DNA from: DASXMT01 sp035552655 | Lineage (GTDB): Bacteria; Actinomycetota; Acidimicrobiia; Acidimicrobiales; RAAP-2 | NCBI GenBank assembly: GCA_035552655.1 | Contig: DASZLD010000133.1 | Span: forward strand, 1-51,625 | Direction: 5' to 3' | Length of the DNA: 51,625 nt | Part shown: positions 25,796 to 34,774 of the stretch, one piece after another | Layout: every line of letters begins with the position of its first letter | How positions within the stretch are numbered: position 1 is the stretch's first letter | Notes under the pieces: model-generated | What the model was told of the DNA's origin: nothing | Seen by the model: the letters and a program-made list of their open reading frames with translations, nothing else | Database searches by the model: none | Program-made: the position numbers and the translations under genes

Positions 25796-26737
25796 CATCC
25801 CGTGGATGGAATCGAGGTCGAGGTGCATCGTGAGTTGGGCCCCATCGACCAGGCTGACGTCTCCGAGCTCCTCGCTGCCGCCGTCCTCGTCGATGGACAG
25901 CCCGCCCTGAGCGAGCAGAAACGGATCGAGGTCAACGCTGGTCCAGATGGGGCCATCGGGGCCCGGTCCCTGGCCCGGCTTACCGGCTCCGGTGGGCTGG
26001 TCGGATACGGGCACCTCAGCCGGGGGAACGAGAGCTGGGGCATCGAAATTGTGGTTCACCCGGATCACCGGGTCGACGCCGAGCCGCTGGGCTCGCTGCT
26101 GCTCGGGTCCCTGCTCGAGGAGGTGGGCACCCTCGGAGGCGGTCAGGTTTACTTCTGGGCCCCGAGGGTCGCCGCGGTCCACGACCACATCGCCGAGGCC
26201 AACGGGCTCGAGGCCGGGCGTGATCTGATCCAGATGCGGGTCCCGCTGCCCTTGGCCCCTCAACCCCACCATCACGCGGAAGCCCTCGTGACCCGGGCTT
26301 TCCGTCCGGGACAGGACGAGTCCGCCTGGTTGGCGGTCAACAATCGGGCCTTCGCCACTCATCCCGAGCAGGGTGGATGGTCGCTCGAGGAGCTGGTGGG
26401 ACGGGAACAGGAGCCGTGGTTCGATCCAGCCGGACTCCTGCTCTACGAGGTGGACGATCGTCTAGCCGGCTCTTGCTGGACCAAGATCCATCGCGACACC
26501 GACCCCCCACTGGGTGAGATCTACGTCATCTCCGTCGACCCCCACTTCCAGGGTCGCGGCCTGGGCCGCTCGCTGACCGAAGCTGGACTGTCCTGGCTGG
26601 CCGACGCCGGCATTGGGATGGGCATGCTCTACGTGGATGGCGACAACGTCGCCGCGGTGAAGCTGTACCGGTCCATGGGGTTCATCGACGACCACGTGGA
26701 CCGGGCCTACACCGGGATGATCGCCGCCCGCGGCTGA
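25793..26737 (+). CDS. mshD: mycothiol synthase
   Basis: MshD acetylates Cys-GlcN-Ins, the last step of mycothiol synthesis, the thiol buffer of actinobacteria. It has two GNAT domains: a degenerate N-terminal one and an active C-terminal one. The diagnostic stretch is FRPGQDESAWLAVNNRAF, then HPEQGGWSLEEL, EPWFDPAGLLL and SCWTKIH; the acetyl-CoA loop is QGRGLGRS. The 314-residue version starts at TTG 25793; GTG 25802 or GTG 25820 (with GAGG upstream) are alternatives. Confidence 0.93.
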   Translation: MHPVDGIEVEVHRELGPIDQADVSELLAAAVLVDGQPALSEQKRIEVNAGPDGAIGARSLARLTGSGGLVGYGHLSRGNESWGIEIVVHPDHRVDAEPLGSLLLGSLLEEVGTLGGGQVYFWAPRVAAVHDHIAEANGLEAGRDLIQMRVPLPLAPQPHHHAEALVTRAFRPGQDESAWLAVNNRAFATHPEQGGWSLEELVGREQEPWFDPAGLLLYEVDDRLAGSCWTKIHRDTDPPLGEIYVISVDPHFQGRGLGRSLTEAGLSWLADAGIGMGMLYVDGDNVAAVKLYRSMGFIDDHVDRAYTGMIAARG

Positions 26738-26777
26738 CCGGCGTCAACGGGTTGGATACTGACGATCAGGCGGCCTT

Positions 26778-27470
26778 CTACCCGATGATTCGGCCGATGG
26801 TGAAGGTGATGCCGGCCGCAACCCCCGAGATCAAGAGCTGGCGGCAGGCCGACCAGAGCCATGGCTTCCCGGTGAAGTAGGAGAGGGCGGCACCCACTAC
26901 CAGCGATGCAACGCCGGCGATGATCACCGAGGCCCAGATGGCCCCGGTTCCCGACGACACCAACCATGGCAGCAGCGGCAAGAAGGCTCCGAGTGCGAAC
27001 ATCACGAACGACGACCCTGCTGCCTGGAACGGACTCCCGAGCTGATGGGGATTGATGCCCAGCTCCTCCCGGGCATGGGTTTCCAGGGCCGTCTCGGGAT
27101 CTCGCATCATCTCCGTGGCCAACTCGGATGCCAGGTCGGCTTCGAGCCCACGGCGTTCGTAGATGGCGGTCAGCTCCCGACGCTCACCCTCGGGCTCGTG
27201 ATGGAGAGCGTCGCGTTCGACGCGTAGCTCGCGCTGCATCAATTCGGTCTGTGCCCGCATCGACACGTACTCACCGGCGGCCATCGAGCACGCCCCCCCG
27301 ACCAGGCCGGCCAGGCCGGCCAGACGGACCGAGGTGGCCGAGGTGTGTGCTCCAGCCATGCCCAGGATCAACGCCACGTTCGAGACCAGCCCGTCGCTGA
27401 TGCCGAACACTGCCGCCCGAGCGCCGCCGCCCTGAAGGCTCCGATGGTGATGCTGTTGTTCCTCGGCCAC
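26778..27470 (-). CDS. VIT1/CCC1-family metal transporter
   Basis: CCC1/VIT proteins export or store iron and manganese. The ISDGLVSNVALILGMAGA first helix, a GGACSMAAGEYVSMRAQ second helix and a long charged cytoplasmic segment rich in Glu (the metal-binding helices, residues about 75-140) are clear. Three more hydrophobic helices follow. I chose GTG 27470 (AEEQQHHHRS), giving 230 residues. The open frame continues to a TTG at 27608, but that extension is Pro/Gly-rich and would cover the maoC-like promoter space. Confidence 0.88.
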   Translation of the reverse strand: MAEEQQHHHRSLQGGGARAAVFGISDGLVSNVALILGMAGAHTSATSVRLAGLAGLVGGACSMAAGEYVSMRAQTELMQRELRVERDALHHEPEGERRELTAIYERRGLEADLASELATEMMRDPETALETHAREELGINPHQLGSPFQAAGSSFVMFALGAFLPLLPWLVSSGTGAIWASVIIAGVASLVVGAALSYFTGKPWLWSACRQLLISGVAAGITFTIGRIIG

Positions 27471-27622
27471 TGAGCGAGCGTACCGACTGACCCCTGGTGA
27501 GGATGAACTGAGATCGGGTCGAAGGGGCGCCTGCCTGCCAACCTCCTCGGCAGGCAGACCCGTTCTCTCACCGGGATCAGGCGGTGGTCCGGACCCTTCC
27601 CAGTCCAATAAGGTTCGGTGCC

Positions 27623-28078
27623 ATGACTACCACCGTGCAGGGCATCGACAAATTCCACGACCTGGTGGGACAGCACATCGGCTACAGCGATTGGCACCTC
27701 ATCGACCAGGACAAGATCAACCGTTTCGCTGATGCCACCGGAGACCATCAGTGGATCCATGTCGATGTCGAACGGGCCAAGGAGGGGCCCTTTGGCGCCG
27801 CCATTGCTCACGGGTACCTCACCCTGTCGCTCATCCCCGTCTACCTGCCTGAGATCCTCGAAGTCCAGGGCATGTCCATGGGCGTCAATTACGGCTGCAA
27901 CAAGGTGCGATTCCCGTCGCCGGTGATCGTAGACAGCAAGCTCAGGATGGGTGTCTCCGTGGCCGAGGTCGAGGATGTCAAGGGCGGCGTCCAAGTCAAC
28001 TTCGAGGCCACGCTCGAGGTCGAGGACGCGGCCAAGCCCAGTTGTGTGGCGCTGGTCGTGTACCGCTACTTCTACTGA
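27623..28078 (+). CDS. MaoC/NodN-like hot-dog dehydratase
   Basis: The 151 residues form a single hot-dog domain of the MaoC/(R)-specific enoyl-CoA hydratase type. The active-site segment is DATGDHQWIHVD, with the catalytic Asp and His, and AIAHGYLTLSLIP follows. I chose ATG 27623, as it gives the family N-terminus. Substrate is uncertain: an enoyl thioester of fatty-acid breakdown, or a FAS-II dehydration step, since no fabZ is seen near the fab genes. Confidence 0.88.
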   Translation: MTTTVQGIDKFHDLVGQHIGYSDWHLIDQDKINRFADATGDHQWIHVDVERAKEGPFGAAIAHGYLTLSLIPVYLPEILEVQGMSMGVNYGCNKVRFPSPVIVDSKLRMGVSVAEVEDVKGGVQVNFEATLEVEDAAKPSCVALVVYRYFY

Positions 28079-28160
28079 GTGCACCGGCCCCGAGCGCTCC
28101 AGCCCCGGGCGCACCGGCACCGAGCGTCTGCCCAGTTCAATGGGCGTGCTCTAACTGTAT

Positions 28161-28172
28161 GAGTGATTACTC
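28161..28172. promoter_or_regulatory. dyad upstream of the double-MerR gene
   Basis: GAGT-GATT-ACTC is a perfect 4-base-arm dyad, bracketed by CTCTA (28149-28153) and TAGAG (28174-28178). Nested symmetry just before a MerR-type gene suggests an autoregulatory site in the promoter spacer. The -10 and -35 elements are not clear. Confidence 0.35.
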
Positions 28173-28192
28173 CTAGAGTGGTTGCTGTGGAG

Positions 28193-29149
28193 ATGCGCGT
28201 GGAGGAGCTGTCGGCCAGAGCAGGGGTCTCGGTCGACACCATCCGGTACTACCAGTCAAAGGGCCTGCTGCCTGCCCCTCGACGGCAGGGTCGGGTGGCC
28301 TGGTACGACACCGATCATCTCGACCGCATCGCCCGGGTCCGATCCCTCCAGTCGAGAGGGTTCACCCTGGCCACCATCGTCCGGCTGGTGAACGGCGAGC
28401 TCGACGCGGCCGACGAGGCTCTGCTCGGCGAGCTGGCTGGGTCAGGACTGGCCGAAGCCGGTAGGCCCACCGTTACGGCGAGCACGACATCTGGGGATAC
28501 CACCGCATTTGGGGGTACCGCCTCCACTATCCCCGGGGATCCCAGCCGAGAAGGCGGGTTGCCACCGCATTCGATCGAGCCGGAGCTGTTCACCATCGAA
28601 GCACTGGCTCTCCGTACCGGGGTCCCACTCCCCCTGCTGCGCGCCGTCGAATCCGAAGGCTTGCTCGTACCCCGGCGAGTGGGCTCCGAGGAGCGGTACA
28701 CCTCCGAGGACGTCGATGCGGCCCAGGCCGGCCTGGCGCTGCTCGAATGGGGCGTGCCCCTCTCGGCCTTGTTGGAGCTGGGCCGCCGGCACCACGCCGC
28801 CACCGTGTCCGTGGCTCGTGAAGCCGTCGACCTGTTCTCGGTCCATATTCGGGGCTCGCTCCGGGAGCGAGATCCAGGGGAACAGGGTCCGGGCCGACAA
28901 GATCCGGGACAACAAGATCCGGGGAATCACGATCCGGCCGAGCAAGATTCAGCCCAGGACGATGCCGCGGGCACGCAGCGGCTGGTCGAGGCCTATGCCC
29001 AGCTGCTCCCGGCGGTGACCACGCTGGTCGGGCACCACTTCACTCGGACCCTGCTCAAGGCGGCCCTCGACCACATCGAACAGGTTGGAACCCCTGTCGA
29101 GCTGCAGGCCGTCCGGGACCAGGGCGACGACGAGGCGGCAGCCCGGTGA
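28193..29149 (+). CDS. regulator with two MerR-type DNA-binding domains
   Basis: The first MerR domain (residues 1-70) has VEELSARAGVSVDTIRYYQSKGLLP. A second, diverged one (about 135-205) has FTIEALALRTGVPLPLLRAVESEGLL and an ERYTSEDVDAA wing. Between the second domain and a helical C-terminus lies a 30-residue linker of six DPG(E/Q)Q-like repeats. ATG 28193 gives the family start; GTG 28163 and 28187 are alternatives. The stop overlaps the menG start by four bases, so it probably controls or is co-made with the menaquinone genes. Confidence 0.83.
   Translation: MRVEELSARAGVSVDTIRYYQSKGLLPAPRRQGRVAWYDTDHLDRIARVRSLQSRGFTLATIVRLVNGELDAADEALLGELAGSGLAEAGRPTVTASTTSGDTTAFGGTASTIPGDPSREGGLPPHSIEPELFTIEALALRTGVPLPLLRAVESEGLLVPRRVGSEERYTSEDVDAAQAGLALLEWGVPLSALLELGRRHHAATVSVAREAVDLFSVHIRGSLRERDPGEQGPGRQDPGQQDPGNHDPAEQDSAQDDAAGTQRLVEAYAQLLPAVTTLVGHHFTRTLLKAALDHIEQVGTPVELQAVRDQGDDEAAAR
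28871..28960. repeat. six 15-bp repeats in the MerR-protein linker
   Basis: Units beginning GATCCGGG or close variants start every 15 bases at 28871, 28886, 28901, 28916, 28931 and 28946, coding DPGEQ, GPGRQ, DPGQQ, DPGNH, DPAEQ and DSAQD. Confidence 0.9.
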
Positions 29150-29967
29150 CCGCCGAACCAGTCACCACGCCAGCGGTGCCACGGGACCACATCCCGCTTG
29201 ATATCGCCGCTCGGGCTGCCCAGGCCGATCTACCCACGGGCACCGAGAAGACGGCCCTGGTGCGATCCATGTTCGACGCCATCGCTCCCCGCTACGACCT
29301 GGTCAACCGGCTCATGACCTTTGGGCTCGACATCAGATGGCGCAAGCAGTCGGTCGACGCTCTGGCGCTGCCGGTGGGATCACTGGTGCTCGATCTCGCC
29401 TGTGGGACGGGCGACTTCCTCCGGATCCTGCGGAGTGAAGGGCTCAGGCCCATGGGCATGGACCTGTCCTGGGGCATGTTGGCCGCCAACCGGACGGGTG
29501 AGCCCCTGGCTCAGGCGGATGTCTCTGCGCTGCCGGTGGCCGACTCCTCGCTGGACGGCATCACCTGTGGCTATGCCCTCCGGAACTTCACCGACCTGCA
29601 GACCGCCTTCGGGGAGCTGGGCCGAGTGGTGCGACCCGGTGGCCGGATCAGCCTCCTCGAGGTTGCCGAACCCGAGCGCCCGCTCCTGCTGGTCGGCCAC
29701 CGGACCTGGTTCCGCCACGTGGTCCCCGTGATCGGTGGGCTCCTGTCGGACAGTGCTGCCTACCGCTACCTGCCCAAGTCCACCGCCTACCTGCCCCCCA
29801 CGACCGAGCTCCGTTCGATGCTCCAGGATGCCGGGTTCTCCTCGGTCAACCGGCGGGCGCTCTCGGGTGGTCTCAGCCAGCTGATCACCGCCACCCGTGT
29901 AGGCCGGGTAGGCCCGCCAGGCCGGAGAGGCCGGGCGGACCGGGTAGGCCGGATAGGCCGGCCGTGA
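29146..29967 (+). CDS. menG: demethylmenaquinone methyltransferase
   Basis: MenG/UbiE adds the ring methyl in the last menaquinone step using SAM. The signature FDAIAPRYDLVNRLMTFGLD and the SAM loop VLDLACGTGD are present, with YALRNFTD and LLEVAEP. The 273 residues end in a basic Gly/Arg repeat tail made by 9-bp units. The GTG start overlaps the MerR stop (GTGA) and the stop overlaps menF (GTGA). Confidence 0.94.
   Translation: MTAEPVTTPAVPRDHIPLDIAARAAQADLPTGTEKTALVRSMFDAIAPRYDLVNRLMTFGLDIRWRKQSVDALALPVGSLVLDLACGTGDFLRILRSEGLRPMGMDLSWGMLAANRTGEPLAQADVSALPVADSSLDGITCGYALRNFTDLQTAFGELGRVVRPGGRISLLEVAEPERPLLLVGHRTWFRHVVPVIGGLLSDSAAYRYLPKSTAYLPPTTELRSMLQDAGFSSVNRRALSGGLSQLITATRVGRVGPPGRRGRADRVGRIGRP
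29899..29961. repeat. seven 9-bp repeats in the menG tail
   Basis: Units of GTAGGCCGG and variants run from 29899 to 29961 and encode V/I-G-R type triplets. They end two bases before the menF start codon. Confidence 0.85.
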
Positions 29968-31454
29968 ACGAACGGCGCCTTCGGGCCACCTCCCTGCTGC
30001 TCGATGACGGGCCGCCGATCGACCCGTTCTCCCTTGCCGGTCCGAGCGGAATCATCATTGCCACTGACGAGATGACGCTGGTCGGCGTGGGGACAGCGCT
30101 GTCGATCCCCCTTCCCGGGGGCCTGGAAGACGGTGCTGGTGTGGCCGGCGTCCAGCAGCGGCTGGCGGCCATCGATACCGACGATCGCGTCCGTCGGCCC
30201 GGATCGGGCGTGCTGGCCTTCGGCAGCCTTCCCTTCGACCGGGCGATGCCCGGGACCCTCCTGGTGCCCGAGCTCCTCTACGGTCGCTCGGCTGACGGTG
30301 CGGAGTGGTTGACCCTCATGACCGACGGTCCCGGTCCAACCTCGTCAGCGGGCTTGCGGGCCGAGCTCCTGGCCCGTTCGTCAGACCCGGCTGGTGACTC
30401 GTCATTCCCGGCCGGCGACCTGGCGGCAAGTCCAGCTGGCGACCTGGCCGCAAGTCCCACATCGCCGTCGATCACCCCGCTGGCCTCGGACCGTACCTTC
30501 GTCGAGGCCGTCGACCGGGCAGTCGGGGATATCAGGCGGGGCGACCTGCGCAAAGTGGTGTTGGCCCGCCAGATCGAACTGACCTTCGACACCCCGGTGG
30601 ACATCCCCGCACTCGTGCGCCGGTGGCGTGACGTCGAACCGACGGCCACCATCTTCTCCATGCCCCTCGACGGCGCCCAATTCGTCGGGGCCAGCCCCGA
30701 GCTCCTGGTGGCCCGGTCCGGCCCCAGTGTTCGCTGTCGACCCCTGGCCGGAACCTCGAGCAGACGCCGCGAGGCCTTGTTGGGCGGCGGTCCGGCCCCA
30801 GTGGCGCAATCGAATTCGGTGGCGCAGACAGCTGCGCACTCAGCACCGCAGACAGCGCCGCACTACGACCTGCGAACGTCGACCAAGGACAACAGTGAGC
30901 ACCACCTGGTGGTGGAAGCCATCGCCGAAGCCCTGGGGCCGATGTGCACACAACTCGACGTGCCCGCCTCCCCGGATCTCATCCACTTCCACAACGTCTC
31001 CCACCTGGGGACCAGGATCTCCGGAACCCTCTCGGGTACCTCATCCAGCCGGCCCACGGTGCTCGAGCTGGTGGCCACGCTCCACCCGACGCCTGCTGTC
31101 GGCGGTGTCCCCCGCCAGCACGCCCTGCGGGTCATCAAGGAGCTCGAGCCGGGCGACCGCGCTCACTATGCCGGTCCGGTGGGATGGATGGATGCCGCTG
31201 GTGACGGCCGGTGGGTCGTGGGTATCCGGGCGGCAACGGTCACCGGACGCCATGCTCATCTAGCTGCAGGCGTGGGCATCGTCGAGGGCTCGGACCCCTT
31301 GTCCGAGCTCCGGGAGACCAACTGGAAGTTCACCGCCGTCTTCGATGCCCTGGCCCCCGGCCACCAGCTGGTCGCCGGTGATACCCGGGAACCACGGCGC
31401 GGCGTGACCATGCCGTCCGACCAGCTCGACGAGTCGCCTCGGCGAGCTGGCTGA
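29964..31454 (+). CDS. menF: isochorismate synthase
   Basis: MenF converts chorismate to isochorismate, the entry to menaquinone synthesis. Chorismate-enzyme blocks are GDLRKVVLARQ, FVGASPELLVARSG, CRPLAGTSSRR, STKDNSEHHLVVEAI, HLGTRISG, LHPTPAVGGVPR and YAGPVGWMDA. The position after menG favours MenF over a siderophore DhbC/EntC. Two low-complexity insertions occur, a doubled AGDLAASP near residues 150-165 and an Ala/Gln/Ser stretch near 275-295 in a surface loop, so it is longer than usual at 496 residues. Confidence 0.93.
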   Translation: MNERRLRATSLLLDDGPPIDPFSLAGPSGIIIATDEMTLVGVGTALSIPLPGGLEDGAGVAGVQQRLAAIDTDDRVRRPGSGVLAFGSLPFDRAMPGTLLVPELLYGRSADGAEWLTLMTDGPGPTSSAGLRAELLARSSDPAGDSSFPAGDLAASPAGDLAASPTSPSITPLASDRTFVEAVDRAVGDIRRGDLRKVVLARQIELTFDTPVDIPALVRRWRDVEPTATIFSMPLDGAQFVGASPELLVARSGPSVRCRPLAGTSSRRREALLGGGPAPVAQSNSVAQTAAHSAPQTAPHYDLRTSTKDNSEHHLVVEAIAEALGPMCTQLDVPASPDLIHFHNVSHLGTRISGTLSGTSSSRPTVLELVATLHPTPAVGGVPRQHALRVIKELEPGDRAHYAGPVGWMDAAGDGRWVVGIRAATVTGRHAHLAAGVGIVEGSDPLSELRETNWKFTAVFDALAPGHQLVAGDTREPRRGVTMPSDQLDESPRRAG

Positions 31455-31530
31455 GGCGACTCGGGCGTTTCGGATCAGGGTGAGCGGGCTGAACGGGGTA
31501 AGCAGGCGTGAGGAGCCCGGGGCGTTCGGG

Positions 31531-32364
31531 TCAGGGTGTGTGGACGGGGCGGGAGTCGGCTCGGGCATCGGTAGTCCGAATGATCTCGGCCAGGGCACCG
31601 GCGGCGTCACGGGGGACGAAATGACCGACTCGGGGCAACCGAACCAGCTCAGCCCCGGGAATGGCCTGCGACAGGGTGTCTGCCGATTGGGGGGGCACGA
31701 CGAGGTCCCACTCCCCGATCACTACCGACGTGGGTACGTTCACCTCCGTGGCCGCCTGTTCTGTGTCTGCGAGCTCGTCCAGCAACGCGCGCTGCTCGAC
31801 GACGAAGGTGCGCTTGGTCCGTCCCCACGCACCCGGCAAACCGTCGGAGAGACCTTCATCGGGCAGAATGGCTTCGAGGTACTGACCGGCCCCGTTCGGT
31901 AACCGCGGCGTCAATCGGCGGATCCTCGGAAGCACGCCGCCCATGACGCCGAGACCGGCGACCGTGAGGGCATCGCCGACACCGTGGGTGGCCAGCAACC
32001 GGTCCAGCCCGTTGACCGTGTCGGCAGTACCCACCGATCCCACCAGGACCAGGCTCCGGACCAACGACGGGTAGCGACTGGCCAACAGGATGGCCACCCC
32101 ACCACCCCAACTGTGACCGACCACCGTGGCCGGAGTTGCGTCTTTGTCCACCAGGAACGAGGCGAGGGCAGCCGCATTCGCGGCCAGTCCTCCCCCCTCA
32201 CCGGGGGATCGGCCGTTCCCAATGCGATCCGGCGCGAGCAGGCGGAACTCGTCGGCCAGCTCGTCGATGACCGGTAACCATGACGATCCGGTACCGGGCT
32301 GTCCGTGGAGGAGGAGCACCGGCGGGCCGGTGCCCCGGTCAATGGTGAACAGCGTCGGACTCAT
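31531..32364 (-). CDS. alpha/beta-hydrolase
   Basis: The 277 residues have the oxyanion motif HGQPGTG, nucleophile elbow GHSWGGG, acid in IGEWDLVVPP and catalytic His in VGHFVPRDA. The ATG at 32364 overlaps the upstream kinase gene by 26 bases. It converges on menF, but nothing in the sequence shows that it is MenH; substrate unknown. Confidence 0.85.
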   Translation of the reverse strand: MSPTLFTIDRGTGPPVLLLHGQPGTGSSWLPVIDELADEFRLLAPDRIGNGRSPGEGGGLAANAAALASFLVDKDATPATVVGHSWGGGVAILLASRYPSLVRSLVLVGSVGTADTVNGLDRLLATHGVGDALTVAGLGVMGGVLPRIRRLTPRLPNGAGQYLEAILPDEGLSDGLPGAWGRTKRTFVVEQRALLDELADTEQAATEVNVPTSVVIGEWDLVVPPQSADTLSQAIPGAELVRLPRVGHFVPRDAAGALAEIIRTTDARADSRPVHTP

Positions 32365-34039
32365 GGGCCTCGATCGAATCGGGAGTCGGCGTGGGCGCGG
32401 ACGGAGGCCCATCCCCGGGCACGGATGGATGCCCAGCAGGGGTCGCAGGGGCAGCAAGGGTTGCAGAACTCCCAGGGGTCGCATGGGTCGCATGGGTTGC
32501 ATCGAGTGCACCCGACGGGGACTCGCCGGCCGAGTCGGGACTAGCGGAGGTCGTCCACGGGCCGCCGTCCGGGCCGCCCTCCAGGCCACCGTCGGGTCCC
32601 GTGTCCGCACCGGGCAGGACGACGACGAAAGAGGCTCCCTTCCCTGGAGCCGTGTCCACACTGACGTGGCCACCGAGGGATGTGGCCACGGTGGCCACGA
32701 TGAACAGTCCGAGGCCCGATCCGCTCTCTGGCCCCGAGGACGTCCCACGGTAGAAGCGATCGAAGACCCGGCTGGCCTGATCCGCATCCAATCCCGGGCC
32801 CTGGTCGCGAACGCGCAGGATCGTCTGGGTTCCCGATCGCTCCACCACGACGTCGACCGAAGTACCCGCCGGCGTGTGGACCAACGCGTTCTGCAACAGG
32901 TTGTGGATCAACTGTTCGATGCGCTTCTGGTCAGCCTCGATGATGGTGTGATCGGCGGCGGTGAGCGTGATCCGTCGGCTGCGATCGAGGGCCCGGGCGT
33001 CTTCCACCGCGTCGGTGACGATGGCGGACAGATCGACCGGACGTGTCTCGGGGACGGGGCTCTCGCCCATCCGGGCCAGGACCAGCAGGTCCTCGACCAG
33101 CATGCCCATCCGGGCCGCCTCACTCTCGATCCTGGCCAGGGCCCGTTCCCTGGCCTCGTCATCCTCGAGGGCATCCTTGCGGAGCAGTTCGGCATAGCCG
33201 CGGATCGACGTCAGTGGCGTCCGCAATTCGTGCGAAGCGTCGCTGAGGAAGCGTCGGAGTCGGTCTTCCGAGCTCCGCTGTTTGTCGAAGGCCAGCTCGA
33301 TCTGAGCCAACATGCCGTTCAACGCCTTGCCCAGCCGGCCGATCTCGCTCTTGTCGTCAGCCGGCTGCACCCGCCGGGTCAGGTCGCCTGCGGCGATGGC
33401 GCCGGCCTCCTCCGTCATGTCCTCCAGGGGCCGGAGTCCGCGGCTGATCAGCAGGGTCAACATGATCAAGAGAGCCACGACCACACCGGCGGAGACGGCC
33501 AGCTCGACGTGCAGGAGCGAACTGAGCGTGGCGTTGACCGCGTCGAGCCGGGCGGCCACCACCAGGGTCCCACCGGGAAGCGCTGATGCCTGCAGCCGGT
33601 ACTCGGCGTTGGGCTGCGACGAGGACGCCAACGAGGGGACGTTGACCGACGCCGAGTTCGGACGGTAGGTCCCGTGGGCCAGCTCATTGCGGGTGAACGG
33701 GGGGCGCACCGGGAGCGTGGCCGGAAGCTTCGGCGGCGGATCCTGGTAGAGCTTGCTCCCCGAAGGCCGGGTCAAGACGGGTTTCCCGGTCTTGTCCAAT
33801 ATCTCCACGTACACCTCGGGGCTGACGATGCGGCCGACGACTGTCGCGCTCAGGGGCACGCCGCGGGACTGGTCGTGCAGGTACGCCGAGTCCACCTGGT
33901 CCTGGGCCACGCTGAGCTGGTCATCGGTCCTGCCGTAGAGCGAGGAGTGCAACGAGCTGTAGGTGACCACGTCCACGGCGACCAGGCCCAAGGCCACCAG
34001 GACGACCATGATGGCGATCAACCGCCGCCTGATCCTCAT
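32339..34039 (-). CDS. membrane sensor histidine kinase
   Basis: The 566-residue kinase has helix 1 (7-28), an extracytoplasmic sensor to about 175, helix 2, HAMP, H box (SDASHELRTPLTS), N box (NLLQNALVHTP), G1 (RDQGPGLD) and G2 (GSGLGLFIV). A C-terminal tail of about 100 residues rich in Gly, Pro, Ser and Thr includes ATHATHATPG, encoded by three 9-bp units (32476-32502). I chose ATG 34039, with GGGAG at a good distance; TTG 34057 is the other option. The start lies inside a perfect 13-bp hairpin. It follows the regulator gene by 31 bases. Confidence 0.92.
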   Translation of the reverse strand: MRIRRRLIAIMVVLVALGLVAVDVVTYSSLHSSLYGRTDDQLSVAQDQVDSAYLHDQSRGVPLSATVVGRIVSPEVYVEILDKTGKPVLTRPSGSKLYQDPPPKLPATLPVRPPFTRNELAHGTYRPNSASVNVPSLASSSQPNAEYRLQASALPGGTLVVAARLDAVNATLSSLLHVELAVSAGVVVALLIMLTLLISRGLRPLEDMTEEAGAIAAGDLTRRVQPADDKSEIGRLGKALNGMLAQIELAFDKQRSSEDRLRRFLSDASHELRTPLTSIRGYAELLRKDALEDDEARERALARIESEAARMGMLVEDLLVLARMGESPVPETRPVDLSAIVTDAVEDARALDRSRRITLTAADHTIIEADQKRIEQLIHNLLQNALVHTPAGTSVDVVVERSGTQTILRVRDQGPGLDADQASRVFDRFYRGTSSGPESGSGLGLFIVATVATSLGGHVSVDTAPGKGASFVVVLPGADTGPDGGLEGGPDGGPWTTSASPDSAGESPSGALDATHATHATPGSSATLAAPATPAGHPSVPGDGPPSAPTPTPDSIEAHESDAVHH

Positions 34040-34062
34040 TGCCGGGTCTCCCGGCAATGAGG
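34034..34062 (-). promoter_or_regulatory. perfect 13-bp hairpin covering the kinase start codon and ribosome site
   Basis: CCTCATTGCCGGG (34034-34046) and CCCGGCAATGAGG (34050-34062) are exact inverse complements around a 3-base loop. In the mRNA the 3' arm holds the kinase AUG, and the loop plus adjoining bases hold GGGAGA. The regulator stop codon is eight bases upstream of the stem. The layout fits start sequestration relieved by a ribosome ending the regulator gene; a terminator (no U tract) or protein site is also possible. Confidence 0.7.
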
Positions 34063-34070
34063 CTCCACGA

Positions 34071-34763
34071 TCATGAGGGGGGCTCTCGCAAGCTGTAGCC
34101 CACTCGCCTGATGGTGTGCACCAGGGGCGGATCGAAGCGATCGATCTTCTTACGCAGGTAGCTGATGTACGTCTCGACGATGTTGGCGTCGCCCTCGAAG
34201 TCGTAATCCCACACGGCAGTGAGGATCTCCGACTTGGATACGACGCGCCGGGCGTTGACTAGGAGGTAGCGCAAGAGGTTGAACTCGGTGGCCGTGAGCT
34301 CGATCAGCTCGTTGGCCCGCCAGACCTCGTGGGTCTCGTCGTCCATCACCAGGTCGGCAAACCGGAGGCGTCCGTCCACGTCGGAGCCGTCGGGCATGGT
34401 TCGGCGGAGCACGGCCCGAATCCGGGCCACCAGCTCGTCGATGCTGAACGGCTTGGTCACGTAGTCGTCGCCGACGGCCAACCCGGCCAGCTTGTCCCCG
34501 GACGTGTCCCGAGCGGTGAGGAACAGGACGGGGGTGCCGGTGCCCGCAGCCCGAAGCTGGTGGCACACCTCGATCCCTTCGAGATCGGGCAGCATGACGT
34601 CGAGCACGATGATGTCGAAACCACCGGGTAGGGCCATGGACAGTGCCTGGGCCCCTGTCGCCGCCACTTCGATGTCGAATCCCTCGAACCGGAGGGCAGC
34701 AGCCAATACGTCAGTGATGTACGGCTCGTCGTCCACCACTAGGACTCGCCCCGACGTTCTCAT
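34071..34763 (-). CDS. OmpR-family response regulator
   Basis: A receiver (residues 5-118) with the acidic pair DDE (11-13), Asp55 (VLDVMLP), Thr83 (LTARDT) and Lys104 (VTKPFSI) is followed by a winged helix (FNLLRYLLVNARRV, NIVETYISYLRKKID). In the usual GADDY loop one residue is missing: the sequence reads AVGDDYVTKPF. It is the first gene of the pair, downstream of a 23-bp repeat array. Confidence 0.93.
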   Translation of the reverse strand: MRTSGRVLVVDDEPYITDVLAAALRFEGFDIEVAATGAQALSMALPGGFDIIVLDVMLPDLEGIEVCHQLRAAGTGTPVLFLTARDTSGDKLAGLAVGDDYVTKPFSIDELVARIRAVLRRTMPDGSDVDGRLRFADLVMDDETHEVWRANELIELTATEFNLLRYLLVNARRVVSKSEILTAVWDYDFEGDANIVETYISYLRKKIDRFDPPLVHTIRRVGYSLREPPS

Positions 34764-34774
34764 TGCTCCATGCT

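Noticed and set aside
31531..32364. Naming the alpha/beta hydrolase MenH
   Set aside because: It is convergent to menF and shows only general hydrolase motifs.
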